Notes: generated by a model not told the origin, from the letters alone. 10,478 nucleotides of DNA from CAVQFC01 sp036497895 (GCA_036497895.1 DASXIR010000199.1:1-10478), one strand, 5' to 3'. Counted from the stretch's first letter, positions 1 through 7,579 are shown. A program made the numbers and translations.

Positions 1-55
1 TGATGGCCGGAAAGTCCGCATCTGCCGCAAGTGCGAGGGAGTCGTCGACAAATGA
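1..55 (+). CDS. rplX: 50S ribosomal protein L24, C-terminal fragment (cut by window edge)
   Basis: Only the last 17 codons plus TGA are present, reading from base 2 as DGRKVRICRKCEGVVDK. The motif DGRKVRICRKC is the C-terminal part of bacterial L24, which binds 23S rRNA early in 50S assembly. A Cys-x2-Cys pair is visible near the end. Position directly before rplE is the canonical spc-operon order and supports the call as much as the short sequence does. The TGA stop overlaps the rplE ATG in an ATGA arrangement, implying translational coupling. The gene body lies outside the window, so nothing can be said about its start. Confidence 0.87.
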   Translation, partial: DGRKVRICRKCEGVVDK

Positions 56-597
56 GCGCCAGGCTGAAGGAGAAGTACGCCAAGGACGTCATTCCGGCGC
101 TGACCAAGGAGTTCGGCTACAAGAACGTCATGGCCGTGCCGAGGATTCAGAAGGTCGTTGTGAACATGGTCCTCGGCGAAGCGACCTCGAACGCGAAGAT
201 CGTCGACACGGGCGCCGACGAGCTCGCGCGCATCACGGGCCAGAAGCCGGTGACGCGCCGCTCGAAGAAATCCATCGCGCAGTTCAAGGTCAGAAAAGGC
301 CAGCCGATTGCGACCATGGTGACGCTGCGCGGCGCGCGCATGTGGGAGTTCCTGGATCGGCTGATGTCGATCGCGCTGCCGCGCGTCCGCGACTTCAAGG
401 GCGTCTCGCCGAAAGGCTTCGACGGCCGCGGCAACTACACGCTCGGCCTGCGCGATCAGCTGCTCTTCCCGGAAATCGACTATATGAAGGTCGACAAGGC
501 GCGCGGCATGAACGTCTCGGTGGTGACCACCGCGAAGACCGACGAAGAAGCACGGAAGCTGCTGCAGTTCATCGGCATGCCGTTCCGTCAGAACTAA
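52..597 (+). CDS. rplE: 50S ribosomal protein L5
   Basis: L5 binds 5S rRNA and forms part of the central protuberance of the large subunit, contacting P-site tRNA. The product is 181 residues, matching the family's usual length of about 180. Recognisable blocks are YKNVMAVPRIQKVVVN (residues 23-38), TGQKPVTRRSKKSIAQFK (62-79) and the C-terminal signature LPRVRDFKGV...FDGRGNYTLG...FPEIDY (109-144). The ATG at 52 overlaps the rplX stop and has a GAGGGAG Shine-Dalgarno at 35-41. An in-frame upstream start at 31 would lie inside rplX and add residues not found in the family, so it was not used. In E. coli the spc operon is repressed by S8 near the rplE start. There is no intergenic space for such a site here, although one within coding sequence is not excluded. 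Confidence 0.98.
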   Translation: MSARLKEKYAKDVIPALTKEFGYKNVMAVPRIQKVVVNMVLGEATSNAKIVDTGADELARITGQKPVTRRSKKSIAQFKVRKGQPIATMVTLRGARMWEFLDRLMSIALPRVRDFKGVSPKGFDGRGNYTLGLRDQLLFPEIDYMKVDKARGMNVSVVTTAKTDEEARKLLQFIGMPFRQN

Positions 598-610
598 GGG
601 CTAAGAGTTT

Positions 611-796
611 ATGGCTACGACCGCGAAGATCGCTAAAGAACAGAAGAAGCCGAAATTCAAGGTACGGCTGCGCAACCGCTGCCATCTGTGCGGCCGTCCG
701 CGCGCCTACATGCGGAAGTTCGCCCTGTGCCGTCTCTGTTTCCGCAAGTTCGCGCTTGAGGGAGACATCACCGGCGTCACCAAGAGCAGTTGGTAA
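611..796 (+). CDS. rpsN: 30S ribosomal protein S14, zinc-binding short form
   Basis: S14 is a small-subunit head protein needed for late 30S assembly. This is the short 61-residue form with an intact zinc ribbon: C24-x2-C27 and C40-x2-C43 in the contexts RCHLCGRPR and LCRLCFRKFA. The C-terminus GDITGVTKSSW is typical of the family. The first 15 residues are Lys/Ala-rich. A weak AAGGG (596-600) or AAGAG (603-607) precedes the ATG, 13 nt after rplE. Being zinc-dependent, it is the type that some bacteria replace with a zinc-free paralogue under zinc limitation; no such paralogue is in this window. Confidence 0.98.
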   Translation: MATTAKIAKEQKKPKFKVRLRNRCHLCGRPRAYMRKFALCRLCFRKFALEGDITGVTKSSW

Positions 797-805
797 TTTG
801 GCCGT

Positions 806-823
806 CTGGTCCTCGACGACCAG
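806..823 (+). promoter_or_regulatory. Hairpin in the rpsN-rpsH gap
   Basis: A perfect 6-bp stem, CTGGTC (806-811) with GACCAG (818-823), encloses a 6-nt loop. A second ACCAG at 827-831 could compete for the left arm. No T-run follows, so this is not an intrinsic terminator. It sits in the 58-nt gap before rpsH, where it could modulate initiation on rpsH or act as an RNA-processing site. Function is inference; the pairing is seen directly. Confidence 0.4.
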
Positions 824-854
824 GTAACCAGATGACGAGATTCAGAGAATAGAT

Positions 855-1265
855 ATGACAGACCCTATCGCAGATATGCTCACGCGGATCCGCAACGCGG
901 TGACCGCCAAGCACACACGCGTCGACATGCCTTCCTCGCGGATCAAGGCCGACATCGCCAGGATCCTCGAGGACGAGGGCTACATCCAGGGCTTCAAGCT
1001 GCTGGACGACACCAGCGCCAAGACCACGGCGCAGGTCAAGGTGCTGCGGCTGTTCCTCAAGTACGGGCCGCACGGCGAGAAGCTGATCACCGGTGTGCAG
1101 CGAATCAGCCGCCCCGGGCGGCGCGTGTATTTCGGCCGCGAGGACGTTCCGGAGGTGCTCGCCGGACTCGGCACCAGCATCCTCACGACGTCGCGTGGCG
1201 TCATGACCGGACGCGCCGCGGTCAAAGCGGGTGTCGGCGGCGAGGTTCTCTGTAACATTTGGTAA
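855..1265 (+). CDS. rpsH: 30S ribosomal protein S8
   Basis: S8 is a primary binder of the 16S rRNA central domain and, in several bacteria, the translational repressor of the spc operon. The product is 136 residues against a usual 130-133. The N-terminus MTDPIADMLTRIRNA is diagnostic. The C-terminal RNA-binding signature GLGTSILTTSRGVMTGRAA...GGEVLCNIW (residues 104-136) is present, with TTS where many homologues have STS. The Shine-Dalgarno is weak (CAGAGAA at 844-850), and the gene follows a 58-nt gap carrying a hairpin, so initiation may be structure-dependent. Confidence 0.98.
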   Translation: MTDPIADMLTRIRNAVTAKHTRVDMPSSRIKADIARILEDEGYIQGFKLLDDTSAKTTAQVKVLRLFLKYGPHGEKLITGVQRISRPGRRVYFGREDVPEVLAGLGTSILTTSRGVMTGRAAVKAGVGGEVLCNIW

Positions 1266-1276
1266 ACCCTTGACGC

Positions 1277-1320
1277 GCGACTCTCGACGCGAGAGTTGCA
1301 GGTCGAGCCTGAGAGTTTGC
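1277..1320 (+). promoter_or_regulatory. Hairpin plus repeated GAGAGTT motif in the rplF leader
   Basis: ACTCTCG (1280-1286) pairs perfectly with CGAGAGT (1290-1296) around a 3-nt ACG loop. The stem extends outward by G-U, C-G and G-C to 1277/1299, giving 10 bp with one wobble. A second GAGAGTT-like copy lies at 1311-1317, followed by TGC like the first, so the left arm ACTCTC has two possible partners. No T-run follows, which argues against a terminator. The element occupies most of the 66-nt gap between rpsH and rplF. A role in translation control or mRNA processing is inference. Confidence 0.5.
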
Positions 1321-1331
1321 GAGTAGCAGAT

Positions 1332-1871
1332 ATGTCTCGAATCGGTAAGAAACCTATTTCGATCCCCAAGGGCGTCACCGTCAAGGTGGTGGACGGCGCG
1401 GTGGAGGTTCAGGGACCCAAGGGCAAGCTGCGGCAGGCGCACCCGATGGGCATCAACTTCGCGCTGAACGACGGCCACCTCACGGCGAGTCCGGCCAGTG
1501 AGGATCCGCAGCTCGGCAAGTTTCATGGCCTGGCGCGCACCCTGGTTGCGAATGCCGTCATGGGCGTCACCGACGGCTTCAAGCGCGAACTCGACATCGT
1601 CGGCGTCGGTTATCGCGCCGAGCTGAAGGGCAAGCAGGTGATCTTCGCGCTCGGCTATTCGCACGCGGTGGTGTTCGACGTGCCGACCGGAATCGACATC
1701 GTGATCGAGAAGCAGACGCACATCACGGTGACCGGCGTCGATCGGCAGCTGGTCGGGCAGGTCGCGGCCAACATCCGGCGTCTGCGGGTGCCGGATCCTT
1801 ACAAGCAGAAGGGCGTCCGTTACACCGGTGAAGTGCTGAAGAAGAAGGCCGGCAAGACGGGGGCGAAGTAA
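1332..1871 (+). CDS. rplF: 50S ribosomal protein L6
   Basis: L6 binds 23S rRNA near the factor-binding (GTPase-associated) region. From the ATG at 1332 the product is 179 residues, the usual length, and begins MSRIGKKPISIPKGV, the classic L6 N-terminus. The C-terminal signature RLRVPDPYKQKGVRYTGEV matches the family. An in-frame TTG at 1296 would add 12 residues (MQVEPESLRVAD) that homologues lack and would place the start inside the leader hairpin, so it was rejected. Shine-Dalgarno is poor (GCGAG near 1319-1323). The rplR start follows 3 nt after the stop. Confidence 0.97.
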   Translation: MSRIGKKPISIPKGVTVKVVDGAVEVQGPKGKLRQAHPMGINFALNDGHLTASPASEDPQLGKFHGLARTLVANAVMGVTDGFKRELDIVGVGYRAELKGKQVIFALGYSHAVVFDVPTGIDIVIEKQTHITVTGVDRQLVGQVAANIRRLRVPDPYKQKGVRYTGEVLKKKAGKTGAK

Positions 1872-1874
1872 GCC

Positions 1875-2246
1875 ATGAGAATCAAGACCAAAGACGATCT
1901 CCGCGTCCGCATCCAGCTGCGCCAGCGCAAGCGGATTTCGGGAACGAAGGAGCGGCCGCGCCTCAGCGTGTTCCGCAGCGTCACCCACATCTATGCCCAG
2001 GTCATCGACGACCTGAGCGGCCAGACCCTGGTGTCGGCCTCGACGGTGGAGCCGACGCTCAAGGGCGGCGACAAGACCGTCAAGGGCGGCAACATCAAGG
2101 GCGCCGAGGCGATCGGCAAGGCGATCGCCGAGCGTTCGATCGAAAAAGGCATCACCCGGGTGGTGTTCGACCGCAGCGGCTTCCTCTACCACGGCCGCAT
2201 CCGCGCCGTGGCCGACGCCGCCCGCAAAGCCGGATTGGATTTCTAG
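1875..2246 (+). CDS. rplR: 50S ribosomal protein L18
   Basis: L18 binds 5S rRNA with L5 and joins it to the central protuberance. The 123-residue product has the basic N-terminal tail typical of the family (RQRKRISGTKERPRLSVFRS), the YAQVIDD strand, and the C-terminal FDRSGFLYHGRIRAVADAAR...GLDF motif. The gene starts 3 nt after rplF with no clear Shine-Dalgarno beyond purines in the rplF tail, which suggests coupled translation. Its TAG stop is embedded in TAGGAGC, which serves as the Shine-Dalgarno of rpsE. Confidence 0.98.
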   Translation: MRIKTKDDLRVRIQLRQRKRISGTKERPRLSVFRSVTHIYAQVIDDLSGQTLVSASTVEPTLKGGDKTVKGGNIKGAEAIGKAIAERSIEKGITRVVFDRSGFLYHGRIRAVADAARKAGLDF

Positions 2247-2253
2247 GAGCAGT

Positions 2254-2772
2254 ATGCGCACTCGTGAACGAATCGATCCGTCGCAGCTCGACATCAAGGA
2301 CAACGTGGTGGCGATCAACCGCGTGACCAAGGTGGTCAAGGGCGGCAAGAACCTGAGCTTCAGCGCTTTGGTGGTCGTCGGTGACGGACACGGCGTCGTC
2401 GGCTTCGGCATCGGCAAGGCGAAGGAAGTGCCGTCGGCGATCAAGAAGGGCATCGAGGCGGCGAAGAAGAACCTGATTCGGGTACCGCTCGCCGGCACCA
2501 CCATCCCGCACCGCATCGTCGGCAACTTCGGCGCGGGCAGCGTGCTGCTCAAGCCGGCGCCGGACGGCACCGGCATCATCGCCGGCGGCGCCGTGCGTGC
2601 AGTGATCGAGGCGGCGGGGATCGGTAACATCGTCACCAAGTCGCTCGGATCGGCCAACGCGCACAACGTGGTGCGGGCGACCTGCGCCGGACTCGACGCG
2701 TTGAAGGACCCGGGCACGATCGCGCGGATGCGCGGCAAGACGTTGGAGGAGCTGACCGGGGCGACCGCGTAA
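2254..2772 (+). CDS. rpsE: 30S ribosomal protein S5
   Basis: S5 sits at the mRNA entry side of the 30S subunit and affects decoding fidelity. The 172-residue product has the N-terminal dsRBD-like domain (residues about 12-75), including INRVTKVVKGGKNLSFSALV and VGFGIGKAKEVPSAI. The C-terminal domain has AGGAVRAVIEAAGIGNIVTK (110-129) and the SANAHNVVRAT block. The loop VTKVVKGGKN is the region where spectinomycin-resistance changes occur in other bacteria; nothing unusual is visible there. AGGAG at 2245-2249, overlapping the rplR stop, gives a good ribosome binding site 4 nt before ATG. Confidence 0.98.
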   Translation: MRTRERIDPSQLDIKDNVVAINRVTKVVKGGKNLSFSALVVVGDGHGVVGFGIGKAKEVPSAIKKGIEAAKKNLIRVPLAGTTIPHRIVGNFGAGSVLLKPAPDGTGIIAGGAVRAVIEAAGIGNIVTKSLGSANAHNVVRATCAGLDALKDPGTIARMRGKTLEELTGATA

Positions 2773-2794
2773 GCGGACGCGTCAGGAACTGATC

Positions 2795-2995
2795 ATGGCG
2801 AATCATCGAACTGATACCAAGGGCGCCACCGTCAAGGTGACGCTCGTCAAGAGCCCGACCGGCTTCAACGGCAGGCAGGCCATCGTCGTGAAGAGCCTGG
2901 GGCTGCTGCGGATCCGCCATTCGGTGGAGCTGAAGGACACGCCCGAAACGCGCGGGATGATCCACAAGGTGCGTCATCTGGTCACGGTGGAATAA
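2795..2995 (+). CDS. rpmD: 50S ribosomal protein L30
   Basis: L30 is a small large-subunit protein lacking in some phyla. The 66-residue product carries VKVTLVKSPTGFNGRQ and LGLLRIRHSVELKDTPETRG, matching the bacterial L30 core. It is slightly longer than the usual 58-60 because of an N-terminal MANHRTDTKGA stretch. AGGA at 2784-2787 is spaced 7 nt from the ATG, which supports this start over any internal one. It lies 22 nt after rpsE and 2 nt before rplO, the normal order. Confidence 0.95.
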   Translation: MANHRTDTKGATVKVTLVKSPTGFNGRQAIVVKSLGLLRIRHSVELKDTPETRGMIHKVRHLVTVE

Positions 2996-2997
2996 CC

Positions 2998-3440
2998 ATG
3001 TCATTGAGTAATCTGCGTCCGCCAAAGGGCGCCAAGCACGCGAAGAAGCGCATCGGCCGCGGCCAGGGTTCCGGCAACGGCAAGACCGCCGGACGTGGCC
3101 ACAAGGGACAGAAGTCGCGCTCGGGCTACAAGTTCAAGCGCGGATTCGAAGGCGGCCAGATGCCGCTGCATCGGCGCGTGCCCAAGCGCGGGTTTCACAA
3201 CCCGTTCCGCGTCGAGTACGAAGTGGTGAACCTCGACACACTCGGTGAGCGCTTCGATGCGGGCACCGTGATCACCATCGATCTGCTCGCCGAACACCGC
3301 CTGGTCAGCAGCAAAAAGGCGCTGTTGAAGGTGCTGGGTCGCGGCGAGATCTCGAAGGCGCTGACCGTGCGCGCGCACAAGTTCAGCGGCAAGGCGGCCG
3401 AAAAAATCGCCGCGGCGGGCGGCGCAACGGAGCAACTCGC

Positions 3441-3444
<4 letters not shown>
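2998..3444 (+). CDS. rplO: 50S ribosomal protein L15
   Basis: L15 is a late-assembly large-subunit protein that threads a long basic, Gly-rich N-terminal arm into 23S rRNA. The 148-residue product shows this arm at residues 1-70, with GRGQGSGNGKTAGRGHKGQK and GFEGGQMPLHRRVPKRGFHN. The globular C-terminal domain includes KALLKVLGRGEISKALTV (107-124). The end of the gene overlaps secY by 4 nt (GTGA), indicating coupling to translocon synthesis. Confidence 0.98.
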
Positions 3445-4826
<1,382 letters not shown>

Positions 4827-4873
4827 CAAGTACGGCATAGGCTCAGGGCTAACTGTCACGGGACTGAGGACGA

Positions 4874-5542
4874 ATGGCGCTGAACCTGCTCATGCTCGGG
4901 CCACCGGGCGCCGGTAAGGGTACGCAAGCCGAGCGGTTTGCGAAGTCGCGGGGGATCCCGAGGATCTCGACCGGTGACATCCTGCGCGAGGCGGTCCACG
5001 CCGGGACCGAAATCGGCCTGCGCGCCAAGGCGGTCATGGATCGCGGCGAGCTGGTCGGCGACGAGGTGATGATCGGGATCGTCCGGGAGCGGCTCGAGCG
5101 GGACGATGCACGCGGCGGGTTCGTGCTCGACGGCTTTCCGCGCACCGTCGCCCAGGCGTCGGCGCTCGATGGGATCATGGACGGGCGCGATCCGCTGATC
5201 GTGCTCGACATCGTGGTGCCGGAGTCGGAACTGGTGCGGCGGCTTGGCGGCCGGATGATCTGCGAAGACTGCGGTACCAACGCCCCGGTTACGCACGGCA
5301 CGGTCTGCCTGAACTGCGGCGGGCGGCTGGTGCAGCGGCGCGACGACAACCAGTCGGTGGTGCTCGAGCGGCTGAAGGTGTACCACCGTCAGTCGGAGCC
5401 GCTGGTGGAGTACTACCGCGTGCGGCCGACGTTTCGATCGATCGACGGTGCGCAAGCGCCGGACGATGTAGCGGCGGACCTGGTGGCGGCGATTGAGGCG
5501 GCTGGCGCCGGGAAGGCGAGCCGCAGGGGAGAACAAGGGTGA
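4874..5542 (+). CDS. adk: Adenylate kinase, zinc-LID type
   Basis: Catalyses ATP + AMP = 2 ADP in the cytosol. The P-loop GPPGAGKGT is at residues 9-17, ISTGDILRE at 31-39, and the AMP-binding DGFPRT at 86-91. The LID carries four cysteines, C130-x2-C133 and C145-x2-C148, a structural zinc site, followed by QRRDDN (154-159). The segment between the two Cys pairs is 11 residues, against about 16 in typical zinc-LID enzymes, so the LID is shortened. Total length is 222 residues. ATG at 4874 follows GAGG (4866-4869) in a 47-nt gap after secY. The last codons overlap the map start (GTGA). The C-terminal GKASRRGEQG tail is polar and poorly conserved. Confidence 0.97.
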   Translation: MALNLLMLGPPGAGKGTQAERFAKSRGIPRISTGDILREAVHAGTEIGLRAKAVMDRGELVGDEVMIGIVRERLERDDARGGFVLDGFPRTVAQASALDGIMDGRDPLIVLDIVVPESELVRRLGGRMICEDCGTNAPVTHGTVCLNCGGRLVQRRDDNQSVVLERLKVYHRQSEPLVEYYRVRPTFRSIDGAQAPDDVAADLVAAIEAAGAGKASRRGEQG

Positions 5543-6327
5543 TCGTCTGCCGGTCGGCGGCGGAGCTCGAGCGGATGCGGGAGGCTGGGCGTCTGGTCGG
5601 CGAGGTGCTGACCGAACTGCAGGCTCATGTTGCGCCCGGCGTTTCGACGGCGGACCTGGATGCGCTGGCGGAGAAGCGGATCCTGGCGGCCGGTGCGACG
5701 CCCGCGTTCAAGGGCTACCACGGGTACCCGGCGACGATTTGCGCGTCTATAAACGAGGAAGTGATCCACGGGATCCCCTCGGGACGCCGGCTGCTGAACG
5801 AAGGCGACGTCATCTCGATCGACGTCGGCGCATCGCTCGGCGGCTACTTCGGTGACAGCGCGATCACCCTGGCGGTCGGGCAGGTATCGGAAGAGGCGGC
5901 GACACTGCTGCGGGTCACCGACGAGTCGCTCTACAAGGCGATCGAGGTGGTGAAGCCGGGCGGACGGATTTCGGACATCGGCCACGCGGTGCAGCAGCAC
6001 GTGGAAGCCTACGGGTTTTCAGTGGTGCGCGAGTTCGTCGGCCATGGCATCGGCCAGTCGATGCACGAGGAGCCGCAGGTGCCGAACTACGGGCAGCCTG
6101 GACGCGGGCCGCGGCTGACCGAGGGGATGGTCATCGCGATCGAGCCGATGGTGAACGCCGGCAAGGCGGCCGTCAAGGTGCTTGCGGATGGCTGGACCGC
6201 GGTGACGCGGGACGGCACGCTGTCGGCTCACTTCGAGCACACGGTGGCGGTCACGGCGGATGGGCCGTGGATTTTGACGGCGAGGGACGTGCCGGTGGCC
6301 CCTCGTTTAGCGTCGGGCCGGGCCTGA
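5539..6327 (+). CDS. map: Type I methionine aminopeptidase
   Basis: Removes the initiator Met from nascent cytosolic proteins with small second residues. The pita-bread-fold metal ligands are all present in their usual contexts: D95 (ISIDVGA), D106 (GYFGDSA), H169 (FVGHGIG), E202 (AIEPM) and E233 (AHFEHT). Substrate-pocket histidines H77 (VIHGIP) and H176 (SMHEEP) are also present. The 262-residue length fits the short type Ia form without an N-terminal extension. GTG at 5539 overlaps the adk stop and has AGGGGAG at 5525-5531, 7 nt away. The adk-map-infA order links nucleotide homeostasis, N-terminal maturation and translation initiation. The last 15 residues are an unconserved tail. Confidence 0.98.
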   Translation: MIVCRSAAELERMREAGRLVGEVLTELQAHVAPGVSTADLDALAEKRILAAGATPAFKGYHGYPATICASINEEVIHGIPSGRRLLNEGDVISIDVGASLGGYFGDSAITLAVGQVSEEAATLLRVTDESLYKAIEVVKPGGRISDIGHAVQQHVEAYGFSVVREFVGHGIGQSMHEEPQVPNYGQPGRGPRLTEGMVIAIEPMVNAGKAAVKVLADGWTAVTRDGTLSAHFEHTVAVTADGPWILTARDVPVAPRLASGRA

Positions 6328-6339
6328 CCGGCCGGCCGG

Positions 6340-6582
6340 ATGAGCGAGCCGGGCGAGATGAGCGAGTCGCAGGCTCGCGGTTCGGAAGTCGTTGGCGTCG
6401 TGATCGAGACCCTGCCGAGCGCCCTGTATAAGGTGCGGCTGGAGCAGGGTTCGCTGGTGATGGCGCACATCGCTGATCGGATCGACCGCAACTTCGTGCG
6501 GCTGCTGGTCGGCGACAGAGTGCGAGTCGAGCTCTCGCCGGTGGATGTCGGACGGGGGCGGATTGTCGGAAAGCTGTCGTAG
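6340..6582 (+). CDS. infA: Translation initiation factor IF-1 (divergent)
   Basis: IF-1 is a single S1/OB-fold protein that binds the 30S A site during initiation. From the first ATG the product is 80 residues. The second ATG at 6358 gives 74, closer to the usual 72, and neither has a convincing Shine-Dalgarno, so the start is uncertain. Recognisable IF-1 blocks are VIETLPSALYKVRLEQGS (residues 21-38), MAHIADRIDRNFVRLLVGDRVRVELSP (41-67) and GRGRIVGKLS (71-80). It departs from consensus at the motif usually reading SGKMRKN (here ADRIDRN) and at the C-terminus, where YRYK-type endings are replaced by GKLS. Position between map and rpmJ is the standard one. Function as IF-1 is probable, with the divergence noted separately. 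Confidence 0.9.
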   Translation: MSEPGEMSESQARGSEVVGVVIETLPSALYKVRLEQGSLVMAHIADRIDRNFVRLLVGDRVRVELSPVDVGRGRIVGKLS

Positions 6583-6583
6583 C

Positions 6584-6605
6584 GAAGCTATTGAGAAGCT
6601 ACTGA
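6584..6605 (+). repeat. Tandem 11-bp repeat in the infA-rpmJ gap
   Basis: GAAGCTATTGA (6584-6594) is followed immediately by GAAGCTACTGA (6595-6605), identical except for one T/C. GTAGC at 6579-6583 can pair with GCTAC at 6598-6602, so the repeat also allows a small stem across the infA stop. It lies upstream of the rpmJ Shine-Dalgarno AGGA (6614-6617). It could be simple slippage; no function is claimed. Confidence 0.45.
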
Positions 6606-6624
6606 ATAGGGACAGGAAATAGCG

Positions 6625-6738
6625 ATGAAGGTACGAGCGTCGGTCAAAAGGATTTGTGACAAGTGCAAGGTCGTCCGCCGCAACGGCGTGGTGCGGGTGA
6701 TCTGTCCCAATCAGAAGCACAAGCAGAGGCAAGGATAA
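6625..6738 (+). CDS. rpmJ: 50S ribosomal protein L36, zinc-binding form
   Basis: L36 is the smallest large-subunit protein and stabilises rRNA near the base of the GTPase-associated region. This short gene encodes 37 residues, the family's usual length, beginning MKVRASVKRICDKCK and ending KHKQRQG. The zinc ligands C11, C14, C27 and H32 are all present, making it the zinc-containing paralogue type. AGGA at 6614-6617 is 7 nt before the ATG. The stop sits inside AAGGATAA, which supplies the Shine-Dalgarno for rpsM 4 nt downstream. Confidence 0.98.
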   Translation: MKVRASVKRICDKCKVVRRNGVVRVICPNQKHKQRQG

Positions 6739-6742
6739 AGCG

Positions 6743-7117
6743 ATGGCACGTATTGCTGGCGTTGATCTTCCGCGCACCAAGCGCATCGAGATCGGTCTGA
6801 CCTACATCTACGGCATCGGGCGGGTGCGATCGAACACCATCCTGAAGGAAGCCGGCGTCAGCCCCGACATCCGCATCAAGGATCTGTCGGAGGACGACGT
6901 CCGAAAGATCAGCCGGGTGATCGAGGAGCAGGGCGGCGTGGAAGGCGATCTCCGCAAGGAGATTTCCATGAACATCAAGCGGCTGATGGAAATCGGCTGC
7001 TTCCGCGGCCTGCGCCATCGCCGTTCGCTGCCGGTGCGCGGCCAGCGGACCAAGACCAACGCCCGGACGCGCAAGGGTCCGCGCAAGGGCGCGATCGCGA
7101 AGAAGAAGGTAATCTAA
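6743..7117 (+). CDS. rpsM: 30S ribosomal protein S13
   Basis: S13 is a head protein of the small subunit that contacts P-site tRNA and forms the intersubunit bridge with L5. The 124-residue product begins MARIAGVDLPRTKRIEIGLTYIYGIG, including the helix-two-turn-helix region. It ends in the basic tail GLRHRRSLPVRGQRTKTNARTRKG (from residue 89), which reaches the P site in known structures. AAGGA at 6731-6735 is spaced 7 nt from the ATG. The gap to rpmJ is only 4 nt, so the E. coli-style S4-binding pseudoknot before rpsM has no room here. Confidence 0.98.
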   Translation: MARIAGVDLPRTKRIEIGLTYIYGIGRVRSNTILKEAGVSPDIRIKDLSEDDVRKISRVIEEQGGVEGDLRKEISMNIKRLMEIGCFRGLRHRRSLPVRGQRTKTNARTRKGPRKGAIAKKKVI

Positions 7118-7120
7118 TTT

Positions 7121-7579
7121 ATGGCGAAGACAGAAGCGGCCGCCGAGGGCGGTCTGCCGGAAAAGGCCGACAAGAAGGACGCCCCGGCAGGCAAGCGCAA
7201 GAAGACGTTCAAGAAGCGCGGCGAAAAGCGCATCGTGCACCACGGTCTGGCGCACATCCACGCGTCGTTCAACAACACGACCGTGACGATCACCGACACC
7301 GAAGGCAACGTGGTGGCGTGGTCGAGTGCCGGCGGCATCGGCTTCAAGGGCTCGCGCAAGGGCACGCCGTTCGCGGCGACCCAGGCGGCGCTCAGCGCCG
7401 GCAACGCCGCCAAGATCGTCGGCATGCGCTCGCTCGACGTGCGCGTCAAAGGACCGGGATCCGGCCGTGAGTCGGCGATCCGCGCGCTGCAAACGGTTGG
7501 TCTCGAAGTGAAATCGATCCGCGACGTGACGCCCATCCCGCACAACGGATGCCGTCCCCCGAAGCGGAGGAGAGTGTAA
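7121..7579 (+). CDS. rpsK: 30S ribosomal protein S11 with N-terminal extension
   Basis: S11 is a platform protein near the mRNA exit/E site. The core from about residue 35 has IVHHGLAHIHASFNNTTVTI, the WSSAGGIGFKGSRKGTPFAA block, VKGPGSGRESAIRAL and the C-terminal DVTPIPHNGCRPPKRRRV. All match the family strongly. At 152 residues it is about 23 longer than E. coli S11 (129). The extra residues are an N-terminal Lys/Ala/Glu-rich, probably disordered stretch. ATG at 7121 lies 3 nt after rpsM with AAGAAGGT at 7103-7110. There is no in-frame ATG closer to the core, so the extension appears genuine. Confidence 0.98.
   Translation: MAKTEAAAEGGLPEKADKKDAPAGKRKKTFKKRGEKRIVHHGLAHIHASFNNTTVTITDTEGNVVAWSSAGGIGFKGSRKGTPFAATQAALSAGNAAKIVGMRSLDVRVKGPGSGRESAIRALQTVGLEVKSIRDVTPIPHNGCRPPKRRRV

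Noticed and set aside
3..827. Plus-strand open frame overlapping rplE and rpsN in another frame
   Set aside because: Arg/Ala/His-rich out-of-frame translation of two conserved genes.
1277..1299. Intrinsic terminator between rpsH and rplF
   Set aside because: The stem is good but is followed by AGGTCGAGCC rather than a T-run, so termination is not supported.
777..2738. Long minus-strand open frame of 653 codons opposite rpsH-rpsE
   Set aside because: It is wholly antisense to five unmistakable ribosomal protein genes. Its composition (rich in Arg, His, Asp, Leu) is what GC-rich codon bias gives in the opposite frame, and no domain is recognisable.
6325..6340. CCGGCCGGCCGG palindromic run at the map-infA junction
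   Set aside because: Short GC palindrome expected by chance in GC-rich DNA; no T-run and no sign of a binding site.
6739..6742. E. coli-type S4-binding pseudoknot leader before rpsM
   Set aside because: Only 4 nt separate rpmJ and rpsM, leaving no leader for such a structure.
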